Assembly: GCF_029360765.1 (NCBI RefSeq)
Contig: NZ_JARKNA010000017.1
Location: 1 to 64,000 of the forward strand
Length of the DNA stretch: 64,000 nt
Reading direction: 5' to 3'
DNA from: Terrimonas pollutisoli
GTDB taxonomy: Bacteria > Bacteroidota > Bacteroidia > Chitinophagales > Chitinophagaceae
Shown here: piece after piece, positions 15,882-25,933 of the stretch
Layout of the letters: each line of letters begins with the position of its first letter
How positions within the stretch are numbered: the stretch's first letter is position 1
Position numbers and translations under genes: made by a program
The notes under the pieces: generated by a model
Databases searched by the model: none
The model's input: only the letters and a program-made list of their open reading frames with translations
What the model was told of the DNA's origin: nothing

Positions 15882-18164
15882 ATGTTCAGGCAGATCGGTT
15901 TCCTACAGCGTCAACTTATCTTTTCAACTTTGTTGTTTCTCTCTTTTCAGCAGCAACTATGGTCACAGGGAGCAACAAGTTTTACAACCAGCTATTTTAA
16001 AATAAATGTTGACAGGTCGGGTTACATCACGCAGATATTAAACCTTAGTAGCAAAACTAACCGCAACTTTAGTAATACAGAAAAAAAATCACCGCTGTTA
16101 TGTCTTTACAACAGCAGAACCAAAGAATATTTTTATCCGCAAACCTGCAGTTACCAGGCAAAAGAAAAACAATTAACTCTGAAGTATAGCAATGGCTCCG
16201 TTGCTCTTATTAAAATTGAACCACAACAAAAATACATCAAGCTTACGCTGAAGGATGTAAGGAACCGGAATGGTATCGATGCAGTTGAATGGGGAACGAT
16301 TCATACCACAATCAATAACCTGTTTGGTGAAATTATTGGCGTGGCAAGAGATACTTCACGTGCCGTTAACTTTTCGATTGGTTTACTGGCGTTAAATGAT
16401 ATTACCACCGGTGGGCCTGCCAATTCTGTAGGCGACTCAGGCGGAGGTTACTATACCATTCACACACCTGATGCAAAGAGATTTCCATTGCCTGATTCTT
16501 TGCACGAAGGTGATCTGTTTACAATGGGTGGTGATGGACGTAATGATGTTGCGTTTTATTCACGCCCCGAAGAATTTTTCCGCATCGTTTCAGGTAATTC
16601 CGCATTCATTGATAAGAAAGGAAATGTTTCAATTGCCTATCATGCGCAGGATCGCCGTAGCGAAAAAATGATTCTCTACCCGGCGCCGATAACACTGAAA
16701 AAAGAAGATGCACAGCAATCGGAGTTTATAAAAACCAACTATCCCATTCACCAACTTACACAGGCATTACCGGGCATTGATTATATCGGCTCTTCTATAG
16801 CACTTTGGGGAGCTCCGGATACAGAAGCGCTTGCTGTTTTAGAAAACATTGTACTCAACGAAAAACTTCCACATCCTACTGTAAACGGAAAATGGATCAA
16901 AGATCCTTCGGCTTTTATACCGGATGTAAGTTGGGCAGGAAATTATGACAGTTGTCTTTCTTACACAAGACAGTTAGGTTTTAAAGCTGTACAAGGTGAA
17001 GGTCTGGGTGAGTTTTATCCCAACAGGTCCAACAACGGTCATATCAATTGGAAGCTTCCCTATAAAAGCGGCAAACAGGAGATTAAACCCTTTACGGATG
17101 AAGCCCTGAAGTATGGTGTTTTATTTGGATTGCATACGTTGAATAATTTTTTACAAAACCGAATCAGCAGTGATGTGAGTCCTGTACCAAACGATAGTCT
17201 TTGCAAAGTGTTTACACGAAAATTAGCAAAGCCTGTTACTGCAACAGATACATTGCTGTATGTGGATGATCCAACTTATATGAATGAATATGGCGGATGG
17301 GAAGGACATACAGAGAATGTTTTGAAAATAGGGAAGGAACTGATTCATTATAAAGGTGTAAGTGCCGCAGCTCCTTATTATTTAACTGGTGTCAAACGTG
17401 GTTACTGGAATACGAAAGCGACCAATCACCAGCAAGGAGCAGTGATTGAAAAACTGATGACCAACTGTTATGGCGGCCTTGCGCCCGATATGTTTTTGCA
17501 GGATCAGCTGGCTGTTTATTATGCGCAACTATCGCAGGTAAATACCATGCATTATATTGACCTGGATGGGGAAGAAGGATTTTTATACCAGGGCCATGGT
17601 AATTATGCATATAAGCGTTTCTTTAACCGCTTCTTTGAAGAATGTAAAAAACGAAACATTCCTTACATGCGTGTAATGGGTGCAGGTGTTACCGAAGGTG
17701 CCTGGCATTATCAAAGTGTTTGGAATGTAGGAGGTGGCACCAACATGTATTTTATCAGAAACCGTAAATGGGCGATAGAAGGCAAAGACATCCGAAATAT
17801 TGCGTTTGCCAATTACTTTCCTTCCACCTTTGGAATTACGGAATCATTGCGTCCCAATTCCACGGTACAGGAATGGGAAAACCTGCAGGCCCTTTCTGTA
17901 GGTGTAGGTGTAACATATATGATGAATCTCTCTGAAAAAACAGTGGAGGCGTGCACGCAGAAATATGCAATTTTCAAAGCGATCCGTATTTGGGAAAATG
18001 CAAGAGCAGCAAATGCGTTTACTGCTGCTGTTAAAGCAAAACTGGCCAATACAGATAAAGAATTTCATTTAGAGCAATTAGACGAACGCACATGGAAGTT
18101 GTACGAAGTGTGGGATGGCCGTTTTGTGAATCCGGTTCTGTTAACAGCAGACAAACGCAAGTAA
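15882..18164 (+). CDS. large secreted putative glycosidase, unassigned family (copy A)
   Basis: This 760-residue exported protein has a signal peptide (about 1-29, ending LWSQ) but matches no GH family that I can name with confidence. The N-terminal part (about 30-290) looks like a beta-sandwich. The remainder resembles a TIM-barrel, with SSIALWGAPDTEAL, FKAVQGEGLGEF and FGLHTLNNF at probable strand ends. Acidic residues at typical active-site spots are Asp560 and Asp562 in YIDLDGEE and Glu605 in GVTEGAWHY; both motifs recur in copy B. C-terminal YAIFKAIRIWENARAANAF is also shared. It is tail-to-tail with copy B, 24 bases apart. A third copy starts at 62.8 kb. Glycosidase activity is inferred from fold-like features and context. 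Confidence 0.72.
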   Translation: MFRQIGFLQRQLIFSTLLFLSFQQQLWSQGATSFTTSYFKINVDRSGYITQILNLSSKTNRNFSNTEKKSPLLCLYNSRTKEYFYPQTCSYQAKEKQLTLKYSNGSVALIKIEPQQKYIKLTLKDVRNRNGIDAVEWGTIHTTINNLFGEIIGVARDTSRAVNFSIGLLALNDITTGGPANSVGDSGGGYYTIHTPDAKRFPLPDSLHEGDLFTMGGDGRNDVAFYSRPEEFFRIVSGNSAFIDKKGNVSIAYHAQDRRSEKMILYPAPITLKKEDAQQSEFIKTNYPIHQLTQALPGIDYIGSSIALWGAPDTEALAVLENIVLNEKLPHPTVNGKWIKDPSAFIPDVSWAGNYDSCLSYTRQLGFKAVQGEGLGEFYPNRSNNGHINWKLPYKSGKQEIKPFTDEALKYGVLFGLHTLNNFLQNRISSDVSPVPNDSLCKVFTRKLAKPVTATDTLLYVDDPTYMNEYGGWEGHTENVLKIGKELIHYKGVSAAAPYYLTGVKRGYWNTKATNHQQGAVIEKLMTNCYGGLAPDMFLQDQLAVYYAQLSQVNTMHYIDLDGEEGFLYQGHGNYAYKRFFNRFFEECKKRNIPYMRVMGAGVTEGAWHYQSVWNVGGGTNMYFIRNRKWAIEGKDIRNIAFANYFPSTFGITESLRPNSTVQEWENLQALSVGVGVTYMMNLSEKTVEACTQKYAIFKAIRIWENARAANAFTAAVKAKLANTDKEFHLEQLDERTWKLYEVWDGRFVNPVLLTADKRK

Positions 18165-18188
18165 GGGTGAAATAAATGTTATCAATGA

Positions 18189-20498
18189 TCAATAACCGCC
18201 TGCTATATCCCTCATTAAATGGATAGCAGTACCTTTTTCGCCCTTGTGCATCGGATAAAGATTCCAATGGTCAGCATCTGCCTGTTCAAGATGCCAGTCT
18301 TTCGCTGGATCGGCTAACAGTGTTTTAATGCTTCGTGGAAATGCATTGGCAGCTCTTGCATTCTCCCATGTTCTGATCGCTTTAAAAATAGCCTCCTTCT
18401 GAGGGCAACTTTCAACGTCCTTCTGATTCAACGTTAAGCTGTAAGTTGTTCCAACTCCCACAGAAATAGCCTGCACATGCTCATAGTCTTCAACTTTTGA
18501 ATTGGCGGTAATGGGAAAATTGCCTCCCATACCCACCGGGAAATAGTTGGAATAAGTTACATCTCTGAGATCTTTCCCCTGGCTGGTAGTGCTCCCCCAT
18601 TCACGGGTGTCAACATCGTACAGATTTTTTCCGCCGCCAACATTCCAGATACTTTGATAATGCCAGGAGCCCTCAGATAAAGTAGCCCCGGTAAAACGGA
18701 TGGAGGGAATACCCAGTGCTGCCGCTCTTTCAAACATTTTACGAAAGAAACGCTTGGCTGAATAATAACCATGTCCATTATTGAACAGAAATTCCTGTCC
18801 ATCGAAATCGTAATACTGCAGATCGTTGATAAAACAGACATCAGCATAGTACTCAGCAATTTTATCCTGCAACTGAACATTTGGAATGAGTCCGTCATAT
18901 CCATAATTAATTGTAACCTGGAGTTTATAGATCGTATCTCCATTAGTGTGATTTGATGGGATAGTTTTCCAGTATCCGCGTTTTACATTTAAAAGCCGGT
19001 AAGGTTTTTTGTCAGATATGCCCATGTAATGAATAAGCTCCTTGCCAATTTTTATCATATTAAGGTTTTCACAATGCCCTTCCCAACTGGCAATCTCTTC
19101 AAGATGCGCGGGGTCATCTACAATAATGATCGTATCTGCAGGATTGATGCTATTTACCAACAAACGTTTTTGCTGATAACACAAACTATCACTTGGGTTC
19201 GGACTAGCATCCATGGTTCCGGGAGCCAAAGCGTTGGTAATCGGTGTCCGTCCAATTGTAATGCCATATTTAGCGGCCATATCCGAAAATTCCCTATGCG
19301 AAACATTTCCTCTTGTTAACTTCAAGGGCTTCTTCTCAAAATTCTTTCCATCAATAAAGCCATTATTACCCCGATCAGGTCTTAAGAAACCCTGGTCATA
19401 TAAACTGATTGTTTTAAAACCTAACCTTGAAGTGTAAGAGATAATGCTGTCATACAAGCCGCCACTGGTAATAGCATCGGGAACATAAGCGGCGGGGTCT
19501 TTTACCCATTTCCCATTGATAGTTGGATAAGGAAGTTTTTCTGACAATACGATATGCTGAATAACATCCAGCAAAGCGGTACTGTCTGCACTGCCCCATA
19601 AGGCTATGGAAGATCCTATATAATCTACACCAGGTAATGGCTGTACTTGCAAATGGTTTGGCTTGTTGGCAGCCATATTGGGGATAAGCGAATAATAAAC
19701 TTCTCTTTCAAACGAGCGGTCTCTTGATTGATAAGAAAGTGATATTCTTCCTTTTTTGTCCACCAATGCAGCATTGCCATACATTATTCTGTACCATGGT
19801 TCTTTGTGAGCATAAAAAGCAACATCACTGATACCATTTCCTCCCAGTGTAAACACCTGTCCTTCGTGCAAGCTGTCAGGCAAAGGAAAACGTTTAACGT
19901 CAGGCGTATGAATGATGTATTGAAAGGGCGCTGCGTCTGCAATTGTTTCAGCGATTCCTCCCAGGGTATTATCATTTAAGGCAAGCATACCGATGGCATA
20001 GTTTACGGCAGCACTGGTATCTCTTGCCACACCAATTATTTCTCCTAACAGATTATTGATATTGGTATGCAGGGGACCCCATTGAATGACATCAATGTCC
20101 TTGCGGTTGATAAGCGATTGCAAGGTTAGTTTAAAATACTTCGCTTTTGTTTCCAGTTTAACGGTTGCTACCGAACCATTTGCATAGGATAAAGTGAATG
20201 TTTGTTTACTCTTTGTATAAACTGCTTTTTGTGGTTTGTAATACGTTTGCTTATTGCTACTGTACAAACTTAGTAAGGGCGATGGTTTGTCTGCAGGACT
20301 AAACTCCCGGTTAGAACCTTTGGTTATGTTTTTCAAACTGGTAATATATCCCTTCTTGTCAATCCTGATTTTTAAATACGCAGTAGATAATTCTATTTGG
20401 CTATGAGCCTTTCCTATAGATAAACAGGTGATAGTTAAGATTAGAAACGCGACTTTTTTTATCGTAGTAAAGTGCATGTTTTTCATATGTCTTTTCAA
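18189..20498 (-). CDS. large secreted putative glycosidase, unassigned family (copy B)
   Basis: This 769-residue paralogue of copy A matches it along its whole length. Shared blocks include GEIIGVARDTS.AVN, KRFPLPDSLHEG, GSSIALWG and AIFKAIR.WENARAANAF. The acidic motifs correspond as YYDFDGQE and GATLSEGSWHY. The export signal (about 1-33) follows a longer basic N-terminus; a second methionine at residue 5 is another possible start. It lies 29 bases after the sugar porter gene on the same strand. It is therefore probably the last gene of the operon ROK-isomerase, porter, copy B, which links the family to imported mannose or a similar sugar. Function remains inferred. Confidence 0.72.
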   Translation of the reverse strand: MKRHMKNMHFTTIKKVAFLILTITCLSIGKAHSQIELSTAYLKIRIDKKGYITSLKNITKGSNREFSPADKPSPLLSLYSSNKQTYYKPQKAVYTKSKQTFTLSYANGSVATVKLETKAKYFKLTLQSLINRKDIDVIQWGPLHTNINNLLGEIIGVARDTSAAVNYAIGMLALNDNTLGGIAETIADAAPFQYIIHTPDVKRFPLPDSLHEGQVFTLGGNGISDVAFYAHKEPWYRIMYGNAALVDKKGRISLSYQSRDRSFEREVYYSLIPNMAANKPNHLQVQPLPGVDYIGSSIALWGSADSTALLDVIQHIVLSEKLPYPTINGKWVKDPAAYVPDAITSGGLYDSIISYTSRLGFKTISLYDQGFLRPDRGNNGFIDGKNFEKKPLKLTRGNVSHREFSDMAAKYGITIGRTPITNALAPGTMDASPNPSDSLCYQQKRLLVNSINPADTIIIVDDPAHLEEIASWEGHCENLNMIKIGKELIHYMGISDKKPYRLLNVKRGYWKTIPSNHTNGDTIYKLQVTINYGYDGLIPNVQLQDKIAEYYADVCFINDLQYYDFDGQEFLFNNGHGYYSAKRFFRKMFERAAALGIPSIRFTGATLSEGSWHYQSIWNVGGGKNLYDVDTREWGSTTSQGKDLRDVTYSNYFPVGMGGNFPITANSKVEDYEHVQAISVGVGTTYSLTLNQKDVESCPQKEAIFKAIRTWENARAANAFPRSIKTLLADPAKDWHLEQADADHWNLYPMHKGEKGTAIHLMRDIAGGY

Positions 20499-20527
20499 AA
20501 TAGAAATGAATGTTTTCGCGGGCCAGT

Positions 20528-21964
20528 TTAGCTTTTACTTTGGCTCATACTGGTAGCGGGTAGATTATGATGTAACATCTCTTTCTCCCGGGCCAGCATT
20601 TTTTCAATCTCTTCCAAACTTTTTCCTTTTGTTTCTATCAGTTTACTTTTAGCGTAGAAAAAAGACAGAAGGCAGAAAAAGGAGAAAATAAAAAACGTTA
20701 CAGCTATCCCCAATCCATCCCGCATGATAGGAAACAAAAGGTTGACCAACCAATCGGATACCCACATGGTCATAATACAAACCGACAATGCCGTGCCCCG
20801 TATATGCGTTGGAAATATTTCGGTGGAGATGACAAACTTTAACGGCCCCAATGAAAGAGAAAAAAACAAAAGGAACAAAATAATACAGCTGAGCATCAAC
20901 CAGCCGGTGATGTTTAGCGAAAAGCAAATACCGGTTAATGCCAGCGCTATGGCTGCGCAGATGGAACCAAAGAGGTATAAAGGGCGACGGCCCCAGCTAT
21001 CTACTTTTATAATAGCGATCAATGTAAAAAGTACATTGGCGACACCTAATATTACCTGGTAAAACAGGGCGTCGCTGGTAACGATGCCAGCCGATTTCAT
21101 AATGGTAGGGCCATAAAAAATAACACCATTAATGCCGCTGAGTTGCGATAGCGCCGTGAGTATCATCGCCAGCGCCAGCAATTTACTTAAAGGCAAACGC
21201 ATCAGTTCGGCAAAGCCTCCTTTTTTCTGCGATGCCATTTCCTGGATGGCTTTTAATTCAGTTATCGCATTTTCTTTGCCGGAAGTTTTTGTAAGTATCG
21301 CCAGTGCAGCATCTGTTTTTCCGTACTGTACCAGCCAGCGTGGGCTTTCAGGTACTATCAACAGTAATAATGCAAATGCCAGTGCTGGAATCACACCCAC
21401 TAAAAACATACCCCGCCATACATTTTCTATAAACAGCCAATGGACTATTCCGCCATCATCACCTGTATAGGCTGCCGCATTTCTTTGTAAAAAAAGATTG
21501 CTCAGGTATGCACATAATATGCCGATCGTGATGGCAAGCTGATAGAATGTGACCAACCCTCCCCGTTTATGCGCCGGGGCGATTTCTGAAATATAGAGCG
21601 GTGATACGTTGGATGCCACACCTACTGCCATGCCAGCCAGGATGCGAAAGAAAATCAGCACAGCGTACTCTTTTGAAAATGCGAAACCTGCTGCACTGAT
21701 GAGAAAAAGGAAGGCAGCAACAAACAAAACCTTTCTTCTTCCTATTTTATCACTGAGGTAACCGGAAAATGCTACGCCAACAATACAACCCAGCAGCGCA
21801 CAGGAAACAAACAAGCCTTCCTGCGAAGAAGATAATCCGTATTGCAATTTGACAGGTTCGATTATACCGCTAACAACGGCCATATCAAAACCAAAGAGAA
21901 AACCTCCCAGCGCTGCAATAGGCGTTATGAGAGCAATAAACCGGTTTGTTTTTGGCTGTGACAT
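20528..21964 (-). CDS. sugar:proton symporter, MFS sugar-porter family
   Basis: This 478-residue inner-membrane transporter has about twelve membrane segments. The sugar-porter signatures are present: DKIGRRK after segment 2, RILAGMAVGVASNVSPLYISE, PESPRWL at the central loop, and WGRRPLY in the second half. It resembles xylose and hexose proton symporters. Its place between the ROK-isomerase fusion and copy B of the unassigned hydrolases suggests that it imports the monosaccharide they release or use, probably mannose. The start ATG 21964 lies 53 bases after the fusion gene, in keeping with one transcript. Confidence 0.93.
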   Translation of the reverse strand: MSQPKTNRFIALITPIAALGGFLFGFDMAVVSGIIEPVKLQYGLSSSQEGLFVSCALLGCIVGVAFSGYLSDKIGRRKVLFVAAFLFLISAAGFAFSKEYAVLIFFRILAGMAVGVASNVSPLYISEIAPAHKRGGLVTFYQLAITIGILCAYLSNLFLQRNAAAYTGDDGGIVHWLFIENVWRGMFLVGVIPALAFALLLLIVPESPRWLVQYGKTDAALAILTKTSGKENAITELKAIQEMASQKKGGFAELMRLPLSKLLALAMILTALSQLSGINGVIFYGPTIMKSAGIVTSDALFYQVILGVANVLFTLIAIIKVDSWGRRPLYLFGSICAAIALALTGICFSLNITGWLMLSCIILFLLFFSLSLGPLKFVISTEIFPTHIRGTALSVCIMTMWVSDWLVNLLFPIMRDGLGIAVTFFIFSFFCLLSFFYAKSKLIETKGKSLEEIEKMLAREKEMLHHNLPATSMSQSKS

Positions 21965-22017
21965 AAGCTTTCGTTGTTGGATGATGAATTATATTTTAGT
22001 TTTTGTTGTCAATCAGC

Positions 22018-24687
22018 TCAGCAATATTCATCTTTTACCTGCGCTACTACCACAAAAGCTTTGTCATCGCCTTTGTTTATTATTTCATAATTTCCTGTGG
22101 CCGCAGGCACTACAAATGTTTCCGCATAGTGAAAAGTTGAAGAGTTCCCGTTGGCAGTTACGGCTATGCCTGTTCCTTCTACCAGCATGCATACATGACA
22201 TTGATTATTGGTATTGATTTGAATGCTTCCTGTAAATTCAAACCGGTGCACACTGTAAAAATGTTCTTCATGCGTGGGAAGTTTTATTTTTTTACCACCC
22301 TGACATTCTTCTTCCAATATGGGATGCGATACTAATTTCTCAGGCACATATTCAGCTTTCCTGTCGAAGTAAAGGTTTTGCATGCCATGTTCAATATTGA
22401 TAGGCCGGGGCTGACTGTTGAGATCTAAGCGTAACCAGTCGTACATCTTAAAGGTGAAGATATAAGGGGTGCTACTGATTTCGAGTACAAGGTTGTTTTT
22501 CCCGGAAGCATGTATTGTACCATTGGGAATAAGAAATAAATCATGTTTATGTGCCGGTAGTTTTTGTACGTATTTTTCTATCTCCATCTCAATGCCCTTT
22601 TCCTGCGCATCGATCAATGCAGTTTTAAATTCTTCCGGGTTGATGGAATCCTGGAAACCCAGGTAAACAGATGCATCTGGCTCGCAGTCGAGAATATAAT
22701 AGGTCTCATCCTGTGTAAAATTTTCGCCGAAATGTTCTTTAATATAAGCGGGCCTCGGATGGCATTGAACGGAGAGATTGCCGCCGTCAAACGTGTCAAG
22801 AAAATCAAAACGGATAGGGAATTCTGTTCCAAACCTGGTGGCTGCTTTACCAAGTAATTTTTTATTATCCGAGTAAAGCAGAAAATCAAAGGAAACTTCC
22901 AGTAAATTTTTTTCTCCTTCTATTACAATTCCGTTTTCGGGAGTGATCAGTTCAAAAGACCATGCATAGTTTACTTCATCCTGGTTCAGTTGCGGGATGT
23001 GTTTTTTCATCCAGTCACCGCCCCACACACCGGGCTCAAACCAGGGCCTTGCCCGAAAAGGCTGTTGCAGCATTTGGTTTAGTGTGGCCCTGAATGCATC
23101 ACCATTCATCCAGGTAATTTCATCTATTCGCTGCTCATCAATAATGCAATCGATATGTGAAAGCAATTTCGCCTTATGTTTGTTCAGCACCGGCCAATCA
23201 ACGAAATAGAAACGCTTATACATCTGTGTGCTTTCAGCTGCCTCTTCGGCACCAAGGTTGGTAATGCTGTCCGCTCTCATCCGGAATTGAATTTCGTTTT
23301 TGGGGACATCAACATATAGCAGCTTTCCTTTGATGCCGGTTAGTGCGGCTCCTGTTCCGTAAATAATATTTATGTCTGCAGCTGGATCAGGAGTGATGAG
23401 TTTTAATTTCTGTTCATTAAAAAAATCTGGCAGGCTGCCTGTGTATTTTGTTCCGAATACCGGATCATCACCATTTAAACTGTCGGTAATCATGGCATGA
23501 ATTTCATCAGCCGGTTTAAAACAGGTATTGATATTATACCAGAATATTTTTTTGTTGTTGCGGCTTAATTCAGTATGCAGTTTTTCCCTGAATGTTTCCC
23601 ATAGCACACCGCCATATCCATCAATGACAATTACTTTTTCATTACTTATTTCTGCTGCAAGGGTATCAAAGCCTTTGTAAACTTTTTCCCCGGATGAAAA
23701 TGAGGGATAGATATCATAAATGCCGGTATCATTTGGTGTTACAGTGGTCGGTAAAAGTTCCTGCGAAGTTTTTCTCATGATCTTTTTGCTGGTTGAAAGT
23801 TTCTCATTGCCGGCTATAATGGCTGCGCCGGTAATAATGCAATCTTCCGTGTTTTCACACAGTACAATATTTATTTGATTGGCCATGACACTTATTTCTT
23901 TTTTTAGTGAAGACCCAAACAGGGAAAATGCTTTGGCGATATTTCCGCCAATGACCAGTTCATCGCATTGAAATTTTTGTAGCCAGGGGAGTAGAAAGCG
24001 CCCAAGATTTTCTCCTAATTGATTCATTACAGCTTGTGCTTCACCAGAACCGGACTTAACCAAATCCTTTACGTTAGAAATAGTGGCTCCGGTGATTTGC
24101 GTATAGGCGTTCAGTATCCAGCGGGTTGAAAAATAATCGTCAGCTTTTGCATCCAAAAAATCCTGGTCATAAAATGCGCCGGAGGGGGGAATGTCAGGAT
24201 ATGAATGCAACAATTCGCTATCCAGCATAAAGGCAGATCCGAAACCGGTGCCCAGGGTAATGAATAGGGTTCGTTTGCTAGTGAGACGATGCAGGCTATA
24301 AGCGCCGGTGGCAAAACAGTACGCATCATTGTAAAATTTGAACACGGTATTGTGAAGCCCTGTAACATCTTCTAACGCCTGCCTAATATGCAGGCCAAAT
24401 GTTTTCTCAAATTTTCCTCCTACATTGGTAATGGCGCTGATGCCATTTTCATAATCGAAAGGACCGGGGAAAGCAATGCCTACGGCGTCGATTTCCTGCA
24501 CCGTGGCCCTGAGTTCTTTAATACAATTACTTAAGGTAATAACAATGTTACTGGCGCTGTCATGGGAGTCAAGCGTTAACCTTTTTTTCAAAGAGGGCTC
24601 CCAACTGTCTTCGGTTTTACCGATAACAGCGGCGGATATATGACTGCCGCCTACGTCTATTCCTATTCTATTCCTATTGATCGACAT
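22018..24687 (-). CDS. fusion of ROK sugar kinase and class I mannose-6-phosphate isomerase
   Basis: The 889-residue cytoplasmic protein joins three parts. Residues 1-300 are a ROK kinase with the phosphate-binding run RIGIDVGGSHISAAVIG and LFITLGTGFGSAF. The usual ROK zinc motif CxCGxxGC is missing. Residues about 340-500 resemble a degenerate nucleotide-binding domain without a clear Walker A. Residues about 540-889 are a class I isomerase, with Gln641 and His643 in VQCHP and His726 in GTIHASG as metal ligands. Together they could phosphorylate mannose and convert mannose-6-phosphate to fructose-6-phosphate. It heads the operon with the sugar porter and copy B. A candidate GntR operator lies about 140 bases upstream. 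Substrate assignment is inference. Confidence 0.88.
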   Translation of the reverse strand: MSINRNRIGIDVGGSHISAAVIGKTEDSWEPSLKKRLTLDSHDSASNIVITLSNCIKELRATVQEIDAVGIAFPGPFDYENGISAITNVGGKFEKTFGLHIRQALEDVTGLHNTVFKFYNDAYCFATGAYSLHRLTSKRTLFITLGTGFGSAFMLDSELLHSYPDIPPSGAFYDQDFLDAKADDYFSTRWILNAYTQITGATISNVKDLVKSGSGEAQAVMNQLGENLGRFLLPWLQKFQCDELVIGGNIAKAFSLFGSSLKKEISVMANQINIVLCENTEDCIITGAAIIAGNEKLSTSKKIMRKTSQELLPTTVTPNDTGIYDIYPSFSSGEKVYKGFDTLAAEISNEKVIVIDGYGGVLWETFREKLHTELSRNNKKIFWYNINTCFKPADEIHAMITDSLNGDDPVFGTKYTGSLPDFFNEQKLKLITPDPAADINIIYGTGAALTGIKGKLLYVDVPKNEIQFRMRADSITNLGAEEAAESTQMYKRFYFVDWPVLNKHKAKLLSHIDCIIDEQRIDEITWMNGDAFRATLNQMLQQPFRARPWFEPGVWGGDWMKKHIPQLNQDEVNYAWSFELITPENGIVIEGEKNLLEVSFDFLLYSDNKKLLGKAATRFGTEFPIRFDFLDTFDGGNLSVQCHPRPAYIKEHFGENFTQDETYYILDCEPDASVYLGFQDSINPEEFKTALIDAQEKGIEMEIEKYVQKLPAHKHDLFLIPNGTIHASGKNNLVLEISSTPYIFTFKMYDWLRLDLNSQPRPINIEHGMQNLYFDRKAEYVPEKLVSHPILEEECQGGKKIKLPTHEEHFYSVHRFEFTGSIQINTNNQCHVCMLVEGTGIAVTANGNSSTFHYAETFVVPAATGNYEIINKGDDKAFVVVAQVKDEYC

Positions 24688-25119
24688 TTATAGCTGTACT
24701 TTTTTAGTCTATTTTTCAGTAAAGGTATCACTGCGATAGTGTTCAAATTATCGGGCATTCACAGAGCGGTTATTTGAAAGTAGTCTCCGATTCATTATCA
24801 ATATCAGGTTAATAATATGTTCATATGTACAAACATATTATTAAATTCGATTTTTGCCAAAAATATATTCTCAAGGGTGGTGATGGGAGGAGTGTAAGAT
24901 GAAATGAAATTGTTAAGCTGGAATGTTTACCGGCAAGGTGATGTTGATGGAAAAAATTCAAAAGCCTTCCCTAAAATGTAGGGTAAGTAAATTGAAGTGA
25001 ACGAAAAATTTGATTATTGGTTTATGCTGCTAAAAAATAGAAGTTTGATTTTGAAGCAATCTATTGTAACCTGTTATACAAGAAATAAAAGACTTCCAGC
25101 AATTCTGATAGAAATAGAT
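24688..25119. other. intergenic region between gntR and the ROK-isomerase gene
   Basis: This 432-base gap holds operator site A (24811-24842). A short hairpin, CCCTA/TAGGG (24969-24983), on the minus strand is followed by T-rich sequence and could be a weak terminator for gntR. No coding frame stands out. Confidence 0.45.
24811..24842. promoter_or_regulatory. candidate GntR/UTRA operator, site A
   Basis: The core ATGTTCATATGTACAAACAT (24817-24836) matches site B at 17 of 20 positions. It lies inside a perfect inverted repeat, with AATAATATGTT at 24811-24821 and AACATATTATT at 24832-24842. It sits about 140 bases before the ROK-isomerase start. Binding by the GntR protein encoded at 25120-25851 is inferred from proximity and site sharing. 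Confidence 0.65.
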
Positions 25120-25851
25120 TTATTGTTCTCTTCTGCTTTCAATTGAATAGATAAAACTATCGGCTCTGTAGAATCCTAAATTATATTCTATCGGACGTTC
25201 TGCCTGGTCATAAACAAACCTTTTTCTGAATAAGACGGGGCTTCCCGGCTCGAGTTGTAATTTACCTGCTAAAAATTTATCGGCTGCTCTTGCACTTATT
25301 TCTTCTTTGGAAAGATTTGCAACAACCTGGTAATCCTTTTCCAGAATTTCATATAATGGTCTTTTGAAATCCTCTTCTCCTGTAAGCCCGATACGCGGAT
25401 GGAAAAAAGACACAAAGTAAACAAATGGTCCTTCCGGCCGTCCTCTTAATCTTTCTAACTTTAATACTTTCTTGTTTCCCCGTATTTCAAAAAAATTGGC
25501 TACAGTTTCTTCAGGTTTGACCCAGCTTAGGTTAAGCTCAAAATTTTTTATGGGTATTCCCCGTATAGTCATTTCCTGCGAGAAGCTCAGCCAGCTCAAC
25601 GCTTTTGAGCTTACTATGTTGTTGACTTTGGTGCCAAACCCTTTTTTTCTTACCAGCAGACCTTCATATACCAGTTTATTGATCGCCTGTCTCAACGTTC
25701 CCCTGGAGATATTAAGCTTTTTAGCAAGCTCAATTTCATTGGGCAGGTGTTTACCTTTCACATACTGGGGCTGTTTGATGATCTTTCTAAGCAGTTCCTC
25801 TGTCTGAATGTGCAATGGGATTGGGCTCTTATGGTCAATTGTAAAGGTCAT
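25120..25851 (-). CDS. GntR-family regulator with UTRA sensor (HutC subfamily)
   Basis: This 243-residue protein has a GntR winged helix-turn-helix at about 5-75 (LAKKLNISRGTLRQAINKLV). A UTRA ligand-binding domain follows at about 95-238, ending in IEYNLGFYRADSFIYSIE. HutC-type members bind sugars or sugar phosphates and often recognise GTnTAnAC. That core, GTATATAC, is found about 100 bases before its own start (site B) and before both susC genes. This suggests self-control and a wider mannoside regulon. It lies between the ROK-isomerase operon and the mannosidase operon. The effector is unknown; mannose-6-phosphate would fit. Confidence 0.9.
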   Translation of the reverse strand: MTFTIDHKSPIPLHIQTEELLRKIIKQPQYVKGKHLPNEIELAKKLNISRGTLRQAINKLVYEGLLVRKKGFGTKVNNIVSSKALSWLSFSQEMTIRGIPIKNFELNLSWVKPEETVANFFEIRGNKKVLKLERLRGRPEGPFVYFVSFFHPRIGLTGEEDFKRPLYEILEKDYQVVANLSKEEISARAADKFLAGKLQLEPGSPVLFRKRFVYDQAERPIEYNLGFYRADSFIYSIESRREQ

Positions 25852-25933
25852 AGTATTTATAAAGGCACAATATTACTTTTTTTTGGGGCAGTTTGGTAAA
25901 AGTAAATCGGGCAGGTGAAAAAAAAGCAGGAGA

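Noticed and set aside
24969..24983. Strong terminator for gntR
   Set aside because: The stem is only five base pairs; mentioned in the gap note and not called as a terminator.
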